Of a DNA stretch of 64,000 nt, positions 25,171-33,976 are shown piece after piece. This stretch comes from Ornithinimicrobium murale (GTDB lineage Bacteria; Actinomycetota; Actinomycetes; Actinomycetales; Dermatophilaceae): NCBI RefSeq assembly GCF_003352835.1, contig NZ_QLVD01000019.1, positions 408,124 to 472,123 of the forward strand. Reading direction: 5' to 3'. The notes beneath the pieces were generated by a model. That model made no database searches. It had not been told where the DNA came from and saw nothing but the letters and a program-made list of their open reading frames with translations. Position 1 is the stretch's first letter; every line of letters starts with the position of its first letter. The position numbers and the translations under genes are program-made.

Positions 25171-25860
25171 CTAGACCCGTGCTAACGGAGGGCGCTCGAC
25201 TCCGGCGAACGTCGAGAGGTTAAGCCAGGTCGGCAGTGCACGCCGCGCCGAGGCGGTGCCCTCCAGCCGCAGCCCGTGGTCGCGTTGGGCCCGGGCCCAG
25301 CTGATGTCCCCGCGCCAGACCCGGACCAGGGTGCGCAGCGGGCTGATGACGTGGACCGTGGTCTCATAGCCGGGGTCGAAATCGCACAGATCGACCTCTC
25401 CGCCGCTGGCGACGACCCACCACTGGCCGTGCCCGCGGTCGGGGAGGTCGGTGAACTCGAAGCGCAGGACGGTCCGTCCGTCGGGCACCGCGTCGAGGGC
25501 CAGATTCCGATGGACGTCCCACATCAGCAGATGCGGGTCGAGATCCTCATCGCCGAGCTGGCTCATCCACCGAGCGCCCCACTCGCCCAAGGCCATGATG
25601 ACCGGAGCCAGCTCCCGGCCACCCGGCGTGAGTTCATAACGCACCCGGCCGCCCTCCTCCTGCCGCAGGATGATCCCCACCCGGCTCAGGTCCCGCAATC
25701 GCTTGGACAGCAGTGCGGGGGACATCCGCGGCACACCCCGCCGCAGCTCGTTGAAGTGGTGGCTGCCGCACAGCAACTCCCGGATGATGAGCACAGTCCA
25801 TCGCTCGTCCAGGACCTCCATGGTCTTGGCGAGCGGGCAGAACTGGCCATAGCCGTGCAT
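25171..25860 (-). CDS. HxlR-family transcriptional regulator with a C-terminal ligand-type domain
   Basis: Regulator of 229 residues. Residues 1-100 are the HxlR winged helix (CPLAKTMEVLDERWTVLIIRELL, HFNELRRGVPRMSPALLSKRL, VRYELTPGGREL). The C-terminal half (LRFEFTDLPDRGHGQWWVV, VHVISPLRTLVRVWRGDI) resembles an SCP2-like sterol-carrier fold found in long HxlR proteins. The first Cys-containing motif GQFCPLAK is where redox- or quinone-sensing members carry their sensor Cys. It is divergent from a methyltransferase gene with a palindrome between them (25934-25948), and co-directional with the MFS gene, both probable targets. Confidence 0.88.
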   Translation of the reverse strand: MHGYGQFCPLAKTMEVLDERWTVLIIRELLCGSHHFNELRRGVPRMSPALLSKRLRDLSRVGIILRQEEGGRVRYELTPGGRELAPVIMALGEWGARWMSQLGDEDLDPHLLMWDVHRNLALDAVPDGRTVLRFEFTDLPDRGHGQWWVVASGGEVDLCDFDPGYETTVHVISPLRTLVRVWRGDISWARAQRDHGLRLEGTASARRALPTWLNLSTFAGVERPPLARV

Positions 25861-25933
25861 CTCATGCCTCCGTCAGAACGAAGGCTACGCCCGTGCGTGC
25901 CCACCGGCCAGTGCCCGAGCCGGTACAGATCCG

Positions 25934-25948
25934 GAACCGGGCCGGTTC
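25934..25948. promoter_or_regulatory. Palindrome between hxlR-type regulator and methyltransferase
   Basis: GAACCGG-G-CCGGTTC is a perfect 7-1-7 inverted repeat placed centrally in the divergent promoter region. This is the expected position and form for an operator of the adjacent HxlR protein. Confidence 0.5.
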
Positions 25949-26027
25949 AGGACCAGAACTAGCCAGCCGGTATGCCGCGGGGGCACCGTGGAAGGACCTG
26001 TTCGTCCATCCACCAAGGAGTCCCGTG

Positions 26028-27113
26028 ATGACTACCCTGTCCAGCTCCACACCACAGACAGACGCGACCTCACCGACTGCGGATCAACCACCGACGCCGG
26101 GCCCGACCGTTCCGGAACAGGCCGGGGTCCTGCTCGGGCACGTCGCCGGCTACATGGCCACCCGCATCATCGACATCGGGCTGACCTCCGGCCTCCTCCA
26201 GGCACTCGCGGACCAGCCCTCCCTCACCGTCCAGCAACTGGCGGACGCCCAGCAACTCGATGAGTTCTACACCTCCGTCTGGTGCCGGGGAGCATTCGGC
26301 GCCGGCGTCCTGGAGCGGGCCGGCGACGGCTATGCCCTGGCCCCGCACCTGTCGACCCTGCTGCTGGACCGGACCTCACCAGCGTTCGTGGGGGCCATGT
26401 TCCCCCTGGTCCAGCGCCCAGAGCTGTTCGGCCGCTTCGCCGCGTCCCTGCCCACGGGTGAGCGGATGTGGTGGAACGACACGAGCCCAGAGTGGATTGA
26501 CGCGGTCGCCGGGACCGGCGGCCCCTTCTACACCCGGTTGATCCCTGGAGGGCTGAGCCAGGTGCCCGGCCTCGCGGAGCGGCTGGCCGCGGGCGGCACC
26601 ATCGTGGACTCGGCGTGCGGAGCCGGCACCGGCCTGCTGCGTCTCGCCGAGCACTATCCGCAGTGCCGGGTCATCGGCATCGACGGTGACGCCCACTCGG
26701 TCCAGCGCGCACAGGAACGCGTGGCCACCGCCCGGCTGACCGACCGCGTCCAGGTGCACTGCCAGCCGCTGGAGCAGATGGAGCTCCCCGAGTCCGTCGC
26801 TCTGGTCGTCAACAATATCTCGATGCACGAGTGCCGAGACATCGACCGGGTCACCCAACGGGTGCTGGCCCTGCTGGAGCCGGGCGGCCGGTTCGTCATC
26901 TCTGACTTCCCCTTCCCGGAGTCGGACGCGGGCCTGCGGAGCGTGCCCGGTCGCCTCATGTCCGGCATCCAGTTCTTCGAGGCACAGATCGACGATCAAC
27001 TGCTGCCACGGTCGGCCTACGACGACCTGCTGACCCGGCACGGGTTCGGCGAGCTCGGCACCGTTGCGCTGACCCCCGTGCATGCGCTGACCTGGGGTCG
27101 TCGTCAGGAGTGA
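26028..27113 (+). CDS. Class I SAM-dependent methyltransferase with N-terminal winged-helix domain
   Basis: Protein of 361 residues. The N-terminal 130 residues look like the dimerisation/winged-helix region of the Rv2258c-type methyltransferases (HVAGYMATRIIDIGLTSGLL, LDEFYTSVWCRGAF). The catalytic domain has motif I in VDSACGAGTGLLRLAEHYP, the acidic motif II in VIGIDGD, and VALVVNNISMHE for motif IV. AAGGAG lies 7 bp before the ATG. Divergent from the HxlR regulator, which may sense the substrate. The methyl acceptor is unknown; a small hydrophobic or toxic compound is a guess from the pump/regulator context. Confidence 0.85.
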   Translation: MTTLSSSTPQTDATSPTADQPPTPGPTVPEQAGVLLGHVAGYMATRIIDIGLTSGLLQALADQPSLTVQQLADAQQLDEFYTSVWCRGAFGAGVLERAGDGYALAPHLSTLLLDRTSPAFVGAMFPLVQRPELFGRFAASLPTGERMWWNDTSPEWIDAVAGTGGPFYTRLIPGGLSQVPGLAERLAAGGTIVDSACGAGTGLLRLAEHYPQCRVIGIDGDAHSVQRAQERVATARLTDRVQVHCQPLEQMELPESVALVVNNISMHECRDIDRVTQRVLALLEPGGRFVISDFPFPESDAGLRSVPGRLMSGIQFFEAQIDDQLLPRSAYDDLLTRHGFGELGTVALTPVHALTWGRRQE

Positions 27114-27128
27114 GTCCCGTGTGACAGC

Positions 27129-27914
27129 GTGGGCGCTGTGCTGCCCTCACCCCGCGTGTTCGACCTGTTCGCGGTGCCTGAGCACCCGGTCCCGGTGGAC
27201 GGCGGGCGGGGCCACAGCGTCCGCGCCGGCGACCTGGTCCTCTCTCCGGGCCGGGACGAGGCCACCGCCCAGTGGCTGAACCCGGTCCTGGCCCGGCTCT
27301 CCGCGGATCTGGACCACCAGGAGCCGAGATCCGTGCGGGTCGCCATGCCGATCCCGACCCGCGATCTGCGGTGGGTGGTGGACGGCTGGGGCGCCAGCCG
27401 CTTCGAGCCGGATGCCCGCCCGTGCCGTGACCTGGACGTCCTGCGCGCGACCGCGCGGCTGCTGCACGCCCATCTGGCATCCGCTGTCCCGGAGCCGCCA
27501 GCGGCGCTCGCCGCCCGGGATGACCGCTGGCGCCGCGCGGAGCAGGCGACCTTCGGGGAGGACCCGCCCCTCGGCATACTCGGTCCTGACCTGGCCGATG
27601 AATGGGTGAGGACGCCTGACCTCGGCCCCGGGCAGCTGGTCCACGCTGACCTGGCTGGCAACGTCCTGCTGGATGCCACGGGTCTGCCAGTGGTGATTGA
27701 TGTGGCGCCATCCTGGCGGCCGGTGCTGTGGGCGGAGGCGGTCCTCGTGCTGGATGCCGTCCTCTGGCAGGGAGCCGACCCAGCGGTGCTGCGGGAGTGG
27801 AGCGCCGGCGACCGGCGACAGGCCATGCTGCGGGCCGCGCTCTTCCGGGTGCTCAGCGATCCCGAGCCCGACCCCGCGCGCTACCGGGCGGGCCTGGACG
27901 TCACGCCCGGGTGA
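27129..27914 (+). CDS. Actinobacterial kinase-like protein (aminoglycoside phosphotransferase fold, TIGR02569 type)
   Basis: Protein of 261 residues. Seen: a beta-rich N-lobe and a C-lobe with LVHADLAGNVLLD (HxDxxxxN catalytic loop) followed by VVIDVAPSWRPVLWAEAVLV, where Asp is the metal ligand. This pattern is that of the APH-like actinobacterial family TIGR02569, whose biological substrate is not known. The glycine-rich N-lobe loop is weak. It follows the methyltransferase by 15 bp in the same direction and may be co-transcribed. Confidence 0.7.
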   Translation: MGAVLPSPRVFDLFAVPEHPVPVDGGRGHSVRAGDLVLSPGRDEATAQWLNPVLARLSADLDHQEPRSVRVAMPIPTRDLRWVVDGWGASRFEPDARPCRDLDVLRATARLLHAHLASAVPEPPAALAARDDRWRRAEQATFGEDPPLGILGPDLADEWVRTPDLGPGQLVHADLAGNVLLDATGLPVVIDVAPSWRPVLWAEAVLVLDAVLWQGADPAVLREWSAGDRRQAMLRAALFRVLSDPEPDPARYRAGLDVTPG

Positions 27915-27972
27915 CTTTGCCGATGCCGTGGCGGTCGCCGTGCCGTCGGTCGCTGTGTCAGTGGCCGCGGCC

Positions 27973-28566
27973 TCAGTGCTCCCCGTCCTGGTGCTGGGCG
28001 ACGGCGTCCTCGAAGCCCATACCGAGCTCGTCCAGCTCGTCAGGGTCCAGGCCCAGGGACTGCCGGACCCGCCAGCGCCCGGAGCACAGCAGACCCAGGT
28101 CGGCTGGTGGACCTTCAGTCTCCTCCACGAGGGCGATGCCGCGGTTGTACCACCCCAGGGCCTGCCTGGCCTCGCTCCGCACCTCCCAGATGCTGGCCAT
28201 CGTCCAGTAGGTCTCGGGGTCGGCCGGTCGACTGCGGCGCAGGTCCTCCGAGACCGAGCGCGCCTCGTCGGGTCGGTCGAGCTGGAACAACAGCTCGGTC
28301 GCGAAGGCGCGCGGGTCCGCGCCCTCGGAGAGTCCGAGGTCGCTGGCGCGCAGGGCCTGCCGGACAGCTCCCTCGCGGTCGCCGGCCTCCGAGAGCTGGA
28401 AGGCCGCTCGCAGGACGATGTCACCGGGCCAGGCCCCGTCCTGCTCGTGGGGCTCGTCGGCCCAGCCCAGGAGCTGCTCGGCGGCCGCGTTGTGCGCGGC
28501 TGGTGAGGCCCCCTCCAGCCCCGAGTCGAAACGATCCAGCCAGTCCAGGTCGATAGGTTCACGCAC
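27973..28566 (-). CDS. TPR-like hypothetical protein
   Basis: Acidic soluble protein of 197 residues made of helical pairs resembling tetratricopeptide repeats (DREGAVRQALRASDLGL, RPDEARSVSEDLRRS, SEARQALGWYNRGIALVEE). Such proteins act as protein-binding scaffolds. It is convergent with the kinase-like gene and divergent from the ABC-2 exporter. No partner can be deduced. Confidence 0.7.
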   Translation of the reverse strand: MREPIDLDWLDRFDSGLEGASPAAHNAAAEQLLGWADEPHEQDGAWPGDIVLRAAFQLSEAGDREGAVRQALRASDLGLSEGADPRAFATELLFQLDRPDEARSVSEDLRRSRPADPETYWTMASIWEVRSEARQALGWYNRGIALVEETEGPPADLGLLCSGRWRVRQSLGLDPDELDELGMGFEDAVAQHQDGEH

Positions 28567-28632
28567 GCGCCCAGCCTACGGCGTGTGATCTGGGATAAAT
28601 CGGCTTGGTGGCTGTCAGTGCTGAGGGACAAG

Positions 28633-29589
28633 ATGCCTCCTGTGACATCACCAGCTGCAGCCACAGGGTATCCCATCGTCGTCGCCGAGGACCTGACCAA
28701 GGTCTATGGACAGAACCGTGCCGTCGACGGGATCACCTTCAGCATCACCTCGGGGGAGTCCTTCGGCCTGCTCGGCCCCAACGGTGCAGGCAAGTCGACG
28801 ACCATGCGGATGATCGGCGGGACCCTGACCCGCAGCGGCGGGACGATGCGAGTGGCCGGGCTGGACCCCGCCGAGCGCGGCCCCGAGGTGCGTGCCCACC
28901 TGGGCGTGGTGCCGCAGCAGGACAACCTCGACGAGGAGCTCACGGTCCGCGACAACCTGATCGTCTATGGCCGCTACTTCGGCCTGCCGCACTCCTACCT
29001 GCGCACCAAGGCCGACGAGCTGATCGAGTTCGCCCAGCTGACCGACAAGGCCAAGTCCAAGACCACCGCCCTCTCCGGTGGGATGAAACGTCGTCTGACG
29101 ATTGCCCGCGCCCTGGTCAACGAGCCCAAGCTGCTGCTGCTCGACGAGCCGACCACCGGCCTGGACCCGCAGGCGCGCCACGTCCTCTGGGACCGGCTGT
29201 TCCGGCTCAAGGAGGTTGGGGTCACCCTGGTGGTCACCACGCACTTCATGGACGAGGCCGAGCAGCTGTGCGACCGGCTGATCGTCATCGACCACGGGCG
29301 CATCATGGCCGAGGGCAGTCCCCGCTCCCTGATCCGCGACTACGCCACCCGCGAGGTCCTGGAGGTCCGCTTCGGCGCGCAGCGCAACGCGGCGGTCGTG
29401 GACCAGCTGGCCGACGTGGCCACCCGGCTGGAGGTCCTGCCGGACCGGATCCTGGTCTACACCGACGACGGCGAGGCGGCCCTGGAGGAGATCTCGGCCC
29501 GTGGGCTGACCCCGATCACCTCCCTGGTGCGGCGCTCGTCCCTGGAGGACGTCTTCCTCCGGCTGACCGGACGGACCCTCGTTGACTGA
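28633..29589 (+). CDS. ABC-2 type exporter, ATP-binding subunit (DrrA-like)
   Basis: ATPase of 318 residues. Seen: Walker A GPNGAGKST, Q-loop VVPQQDN, signature LSGGMKRR, Walker B LLLLDEPTTGLD and switch His in TTHFMDEAEQ. A C-terminal extension of about 90 residues (VLPDRILVYTDDGEAALEEI) is typical of the daunorubicin-resistance DrrA/NodI branch. Overlaps the first permease gene by 8 bp. The three genes form one operon encoding an asymmetric exporter with two different permeases. Substrate unknown. Confidence 0.92.
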   Translation: MPPVTSPAAATGYPIVVAEDLTKVYGQNRAVDGITFSITSGESFGLLGPNGAGKSTTMRMIGGTLTRSGGTMRVAGLDPAERGPEVRAHLGVVPQQDNLDEELTVRDNLIVYGRYFGLPHSYLRTKADELIEFAQLTDKAKSKTTALSGGMKRRLTIARALVNEPKLLLLDEPTTGLDPQARHVLWDRLFRLKEVGVTLVVTTHFMDEAEQLCDRLIVIDHGRIMAEGSPRSLIRDYATREVLEVRFGAQRNAAVVDQLADVATRLEVLPDRILVYTDDGEAALEEISARGLTPITSLVRRSSLEDVFLRLTGRTLVD

Positions 29590-30445
29590 CACCGCCCACG
29601 ACCTGCAGCGCCTCGCCGCCTCCGGCCGGGTCCCACCCCCGGAGGTGATGGCCGCCCGTGCCCGCCGTTGGGGGTGGTGGTACTACGTCGAGTACTGGCT
29701 GCGCACCGCCAAGGCGTGGGCTCAGTCCATCGTCATCTACATGATCGGTGAGCCGCTGCTCTACCTGATCGCGCTCGGCGTTGGCCTGGGCACCCTGGTC
29801 GACAGTGGGGTGGGCACCGTCGATGGGGTCTCCTACCTGGTCTTCGTGGCCCCCGCCCTGCTGATCTCCACGGTCGTCATGTCCACCGGTGGTGAGCTGA
29901 CCTACCCGGTCATGGCCGGGTTCAAGTGGGACCGGCTCTACTACGGGCCGCACGCCACACCGGTGACACCCGCGCAGATCGGCACCGGCCAGTTCGTCGG
30001 GGTGATGCTGCGGTTCGTCGTCCAGGCCGCGATCTTCTGGGCGATCATGGTCGCCTTCGGTGCCGTGCCGCGCGGCGTGCTGGTCTCCGCCCTGGTGATC
30101 CCGATCGGTGTCCTCTCCGCCGCCGCCTTCGGCGCGCTGCTGCAGGCCTATGCCTCGACACTGCGAGACGAGGGCTATCAGTTCGCCTTCGTCCAGCGCT
30201 TCGTCATCATGCCGATGTTCCTGTTCGCCGGCACCTTCTTCCCGTTGTCCTCGATGCCGATCTACCTGCACTGGATCGGCTGGATCTCCCCGGTGTGGCA
30301 CGGCACCCAACTGGCTCGCCAGGTCACCTACGGGGCGGTCGAAACGGTGTGGCTCACCATCGTCCACGTGCTCTTCCTGTCCCTGTGCACCCTGGTCGGA
30401 GTGCGCTGGATGCGCCGCAGCTACACCCAGCGGATGGGGGCCTGA
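29582..30445 (+). CDS. ABC-2 type exporter permease 1
   Basis: Membrane protein of 287 residues with six helices and the ABC-2 core signature (FVQRFVIMPMFLFAGTFFPL in the fifth segment; ISPVWHGTQLARQ before the last helix). Its start is a TTG overlapping the stop of the ATPase gene, so it relies on translational coupling. It ends in a TGATG overlap with the second permease. Confidence 0.9.
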   Translation: MTDTAHDLQRLAASGRVPPPEVMAARARRWGWWYYVEYWLRTAKAWAQSIVIYMIGEPLLYLIALGVGLGTLVDSGVGTVDGVSYLVFVAPALLISTVVMSTGGELTYPVMAGFKWDRLYYGPHATPVTPAQIGTGQFVGVMLRFVVQAAIFWAIMVAFGAVPRGVLVSALVIPIGVLSAAAFGALLQAYASTLRDEGYQFAFVQRFVIMPMFLFAGTFFPLSSMPIYLHWIGWISPVWHGTQLARQVTYGAVETVWLTIVHVLFLSLCTLVGVRWMRRSYTQRMGA

Positions 30446-31296
30446 TGAGTGCGCCGAGCCAGGACCGCGCCACCGAGAGCGCACCCGTGATCCCCGAGTT
30501 TCCAACGGACCGTCCGCTGGCCGCGATCTATGGCCGCAACGCACGGTCAGTCATCGAGCGCGGCTTCAAGGTCATCGCCCGACAGAACTGGGCGGTGCTG
30601 GTGTCCGGCTTCTTCGAGCCGGTGCTCTACCTCCTGGCCATGGGCCTGGGTCTGGGCGCCCTCGTCGGTGAGGTGAGCGGGCCGGGCGGGAGCTCCATCC
30701 CCTACACGGCCTACATTGCTCCCGCGCTGCTGGCGACCTCGGCGATGAACGGCGCGATCTACGACTCCACCTGGAATGTCTTCTTCAAGCTGCGCTTCGC
30801 CAGGGTCTACCACGCGATGCTGCAGACGTCACTCGGCCCGATGGACGTGGCCCTGGGCGAGATCTTCCTGGCCCTGTTCCGTGGCTTTCTCTATGCCTGT
30901 GGGTTCATGGCGGTGATGCTCGTCATGGGCCTGGTCACCTCACCGTGGGCGATCCTCATGGTCCCGGTGGCACTGCTCATCGCAGTCGGCTTCGCCAGCG
31001 TCGGAATGGCCGTGACGTCCTATCTGAAGTCGTTCCAGCAGATGGACGTCATCAACTTCGTGATGCTGCCGATGTTCCTGTTCTCCGCGACCCTCTACCC
31101 GATCGAGGTCTTCCCCGAGGTGATCCAGTGGTTCATCAAGGCGATGCCTCTGTGGCACGGGGTCGAACTGATGCGGCACCTGGCCGTCGGGTTCGTCTCG
31201 GGAGCGACCCTCGGCCACGCGCTGTACTTCGTGGCGATGACGGTCTTCGGTGTCTGGTTCACGACGGTCCGGCTGCGCGCGCTGTTCCTGCGCTAG
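30445..31296 (+). CDS. ABC-2 type exporter permease 2
   Basis: Membrane protein of 283 residues, homologous to permease 1 (VINFVMLPMFLFSATLYPIE, MPLWHGVELMRHL) with six helices. Together the two permeases and one ATPase would give a heteromeric ABC-2 exporter like NodIJ/DrrAB relatives with duplicated permeases. The ATG overlaps the preceding stop by 1 bp. Confidence 0.9.
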   Translation: MSAPSQDRATESAPVIPEFPTDRPLAAIYGRNARSVIERGFKVIARQNWAVLVSGFFEPVLYLLAMGLGLGALVGEVSGPGGSSIPYTAYIAPALLATSAMNGAIYDSTWNVFFKLRFARVYHAMLQTSLGPMDVALGEIFLALFRGFLYACGFMAVMLVMGLVTSPWAILMVPVALLIAVGFASVGMAVTSYLKSFQQMDVINFVMLPMFLFSATLYPIEVFPEVIQWFIKAMPLWHGVELMRHLAVGFVSGATLGHALYFVAMTVFGVWFTTVRLRALFLR

Positions 31297-31396
31297 CCCG
31301 ACCGAGCGCACCAGGACCCGACTTCTCACGCGACCGGGCTCACTGACGCGGCCATCTGGGGAGGTGGACGTCGGGGCCCAGTGGCACGGTGGAGAC

Positions 31397-32038
31397 ATGG
31401 ACACCTACACGCACAAGGATCTGCTTGATGCTGGCCTCACCGACTGGCGTGACCTGGCACAGGGGCTGCACGCACGCTTCGCGACCGGAGACTTCGCAAC
31501 CGGGCTGCGCTTCGTGGACGCCGTCGGGCGGGCGGCCGAGGAGGCTGGCCACCACCCTGACGTGACCCTCACCTATCCGTGGGTCGACATCTCCCTGATC
31601 AGCCACGACGTCGGCGCCCTCACGGGCCGGGATGTCGAGTTGGCACAACAGATCAGCACGATCGCCCGCGACCAGGACATCGAGGCGCGACCAGCCGACC
31701 TCGTCCAGGTGGAGCTCGCCCTCGACTCCGCCGACATTCCAGGGGTCGGGCCGTTCTGGGCCGCCCTGCTGCGGGGTGACACAGCGGCACTCCAGGGCGG
31801 CGATGTGGTGGGCGACGCGCGGGTGCCGTTGCTGTGGTTCCAGGACACCGACGAACACCAGACCCCGCGTCAGCGCTTCCACCTCGACGTGTGGGTCCCG
31901 GCCGAGCTGGCCCAGGACCGCATCGCGGCCGCTCTCGCCGCGGGCGGCACCATGGTGGACGAGGAAGCGGCACCGGCCCTTGTCGTCCTGGCCGATGCCG
32001 AGGGCAACCGCGCCTGCGTCTGCACCGCTGAGCGCTGA
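31397..32038 (+). CDS. 4a-hydroxytetrahydrobiopterin dehydratase (PCD)-VOC domain fusion
   Basis: Protein of 213 residues with two domains. The N-terminal 100 residues are a pterin-4a-carbinolamine dehydratase fold, with the His-His catalytic segment EEAGHHPDVTLTYPWVDI and a third His in ISHDVGALTGRDVELAQ. The C-terminal half resembles a VOC/glyoxalase-like domain (PFWAALLRGD, PLLWFQDTDE, RFHLDVWVPAE). PCD recycles pterin cofactor after aromatic hydroxylases. No phenylalanine hydroxylase is nearby, so the role of the pairing is unclear. Confidence 0.82.
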   Translation: MDTYTHKDLLDAGLTDWRDLAQGLHARFATGDFATGLRFVDAVGRAAEEAGHHPDVTLTYPWVDISLISHDVGALTGRDVELAQQISTIARDQDIEARPADLVQVELALDSADIPGVGPFWAALLRGDTAALQGGDVVGDARVPLLWFQDTDEHQTPRQRFHLDVWVPAELAQDRIAAALAAGGTMVDEEAAPALVVLADAEGNRACVCTAER

Positions 32039-32068
32039 GCGGCGGTGGCGGCGCGGGTCGCATCGGGG

Positions 32069-32671
32069 CTAGGCGCGGCCGCGACGGCCGTGAGTCTGCC
32101 GCGGGCCGGAGGTTGACCGGCGGCGGGAAGCCGACCGGCGGCGGGAAGTGGACCGACGGCGGGTCCGGCGCAGCGTCAGGACCGCACTGTCGGACCGGGG
32201 AGCGGGATCGAACGCACCCGCGGGCACGTGCAGACCCACCTCCGCACTGAAACCTAGGGGCGGGCTGGCCTGATAGCGCCGCGCCATCCACCGTGGAACG
32301 ACCAGATCGGCCCTGGTCAGGTGACTGCGGTGATCGGTGAGCCGGCGCAGCAGAGCTGCGCACACGGCATACGGCGGGTTGGCGACCACACGGAACGGCC
32401 GGCCGGGGAGAGGCACCTGCAGGATGTCGGCCTCGACCACCGTCACTGTTGACGCATCGAAGCGACGACGCAGCGCCTCCGCGCGGCCGCGGTGCAACTC
32501 CACCGCCACGGTGCGGGCGCGGCGACTGACCAACGGCCCGGTGAGCGCGCCGGTGCCCGCTCCCAGATCCAGGACCAGCTCACCAGGTCGCACTCCGACG
32601 GTCCCGACGACTCGGTCAGCCCACGTGCTCCGCAGCAGGTGCCGGCCCCAGCGTCGCCCGGCCCCGGACAC
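32069..32671 (-). CDS. Erm/KsgA-family rRNA adenine methyltransferase-like protein with Arg/Ser-rich tail
   Basis: Protein of 200 residues. Seen: motif I ELVLDLGAGTGALTGPLV, motif II AVELHRGR, motif III EADILQVPL, and motif IV NPPY (VVANPPYAVCAALLRRL). These match Erm-type enzymes that dimethylate A2058 of 23S rRNA, or KsgA for 16S. The C-terminal substrate-recognition domain is short and replaced by a tail of three 6-residue units (RRRSTS-like) encoded by three 18-bp tandem repeats at about 32113-32166. GTG start. The N-terminal RHLLRS motif fits Erm. Macrolide resistance is plausible but unproven. Confidence 0.75.
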   Translation of the reverse strand: MSGAGRRWGRHLLRSTWADRVVGTVGVRPGELVLDLGAGTGALTGPLVSRRARTVAVELHRGRAEALRRRFDASTVTVVEADILQVPLPGRPFRVVANPPYAVCAALLRRLTDHRSHLTRADLVVPRWMARRYQASPPLGFSAEVGLHVPAGAFDPAPRSDSAVLTLRRTRRRSTSRRRSASRRRSTSGPRQTHGRRGRA

Positions 32672-32834
32672 GAAGCACCATCATCATGAACTGACTCATG
32701 TCGATCACCGTAGGGACGTCAGCGACCACTCCTCAACGGGTTTCTCACCAGGGCCGGCCCGGACAACTGGGCGCGCGATGGGGCGGGGCATTAACCGGTT
32801 GGGCGTCAGCCGCTGTCGGTCTAGGGTCGGGGCC

Positions 32835-33836
32835 GTGACCAACGCCGCACCGACGCTAACTGAGCTCGCCGAGGCCTTCGGGCTGGTCGAGCTGCACGCC
32901 GAGTCGCTGACCCGCTTTGCCCGGGTGCACCGCGGCCGCACCACCGACGGCAGAGAGGTGGTGCTCAAGGTGGCCGGGAGCCGCTCGGACCGGGTGAATG
33001 CGATGGCGAGGTGGCAGCGGGACCTGGCGACCTCCGGGGTGCCGGTGGTCGCAGCCCTGGACCTGGCCGTGCCGAACCCGCAGCAGGTGGGGGAGGACTG
33101 GTGGGTGGTCTATCCGTTCCTGGACGGGGCGGCCTACCACGGCGCTCCTGAGCAGATCGAGTCGGCCGGGGAGCTGCTGGGCAGGATCCACGCCGCCGGT
33201 GCTGCGACCGAGGGGCTGCGCGACTACGAGTGGCCCGACACTTCGCACGAGGAGGTCCTGGCTGACCTGGAGACGCTGGAGGGTGTCCTCTCCGCGCAGA
33301 ACGACCCGGAGGCCTTCGCGGCGGTGCGTGACCTCGGGCGCCGGTGGTGGGAGCACAAGGACGCCCTGGAGTCGCGGGACGCCGACCTGCCGCGGTGCGG
33401 CGGATCCAGCGACTACAAGGCCAACAACCTCATCTGGACGGGTGCGACCCCGACGCTGGTCGACCCTGACAACGGCGGGCACGAGCCGCGTCTGTTCGAG
33501 CTCGCACTCGTCGCGGCGCTCTTCCACAACGAGTGTGACGGTGCTCCTGCTCGGTTGCTGACCCGGCAGGAGTGGTCGCGCTTCCTCACCGGCTACACCC
33601 GGCACGTGGAACTCACCGCAGCAGAGCTGGAGCTGTGGCCGCTCGTGCTGGATCACATCCTGTGGGAAGAGGGCACCTGGGTGCTGGAGGACAACGACGA
33701 GGCGGCCTGGGCCGATCCGCGGCAGCGTGGCTATCTGCTGGGTCTCGCCCGCGCCAACGTCGACCGCTTCCCGCTGCTCCCGAGCGCGACGCCCGCGGTG
33801 ATGACGGGGGCACCGGAGGCCAACTCCGGCTCATAG
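32835..33836 (+). CDS. Phosphotransferase (APH/choline-kinase-like)
   Basis: Kinase-like protein of 333 residues. Seen: an N-lobe Lys in REVVLKVAGS, a helical linker, and SSDYKANNLIWTG followed by PTLVDPDNGGHEPRLFEL, the catalytic loop and metal Asp of the APH superfamily (the usual His is replaced by Ser/Asp context). The C-terminal segment LWPLVLDHILWEEGTWVLED is typical of spectinomycin/fructosamine-like kinases. GTG start with weak Shine-Dalgarno. Divergent from the Erm-like gene, but this pairing alone does not make an antibiotic-resistance locus. Confidence 0.75.
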   Translation: MTNAAPTLTELAEAFGLVELHAESLTRFARVHRGRTTDGREVVLKVAGSRSDRVNAMARWQRDLATSGVPVVAALDLAVPNPQQVGEDWWVVYPFLDGAAYHGAPEQIESAGELLGRIHAAGAATEGLRDYEWPDTSHEEVLADLETLEGVLSAQNDPEAFAAVRDLGRRWWEHKDALESRDADLPRCGGSSDYKANNLIWTGATPTLVDPDNGGHEPRLFELALVAALFHNECDGAPARLLTRQEWSRFLTGYTRHVELTAAELELWPLVLDHILWEEGTWVLEDNDEAAWADPRQRGYLLGLARANVDRFPLLPSATPAVMTGAPEANSGS

Positions 33837-33976
33837 ACCCGATCCATGGTGGTGACCACTCAGTGGATCGCCCGGACTGCCATCGGCTCGTCCTGCCTGT
33901 CAGGAAAATCCCATAGCGCTCTGCATGGTGCGCAAACTGCCATGTACGTTCTGCATTCTGTCCGCTATTTGACGCC

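Noticed and set aside
32069..33836. Antibiotic-resistance cluster (Erm-like methylase plus APH-like kinase)
   Set aside because: The two genes are divergent, of generic families, with no mobile-element context or known resistance pairing.
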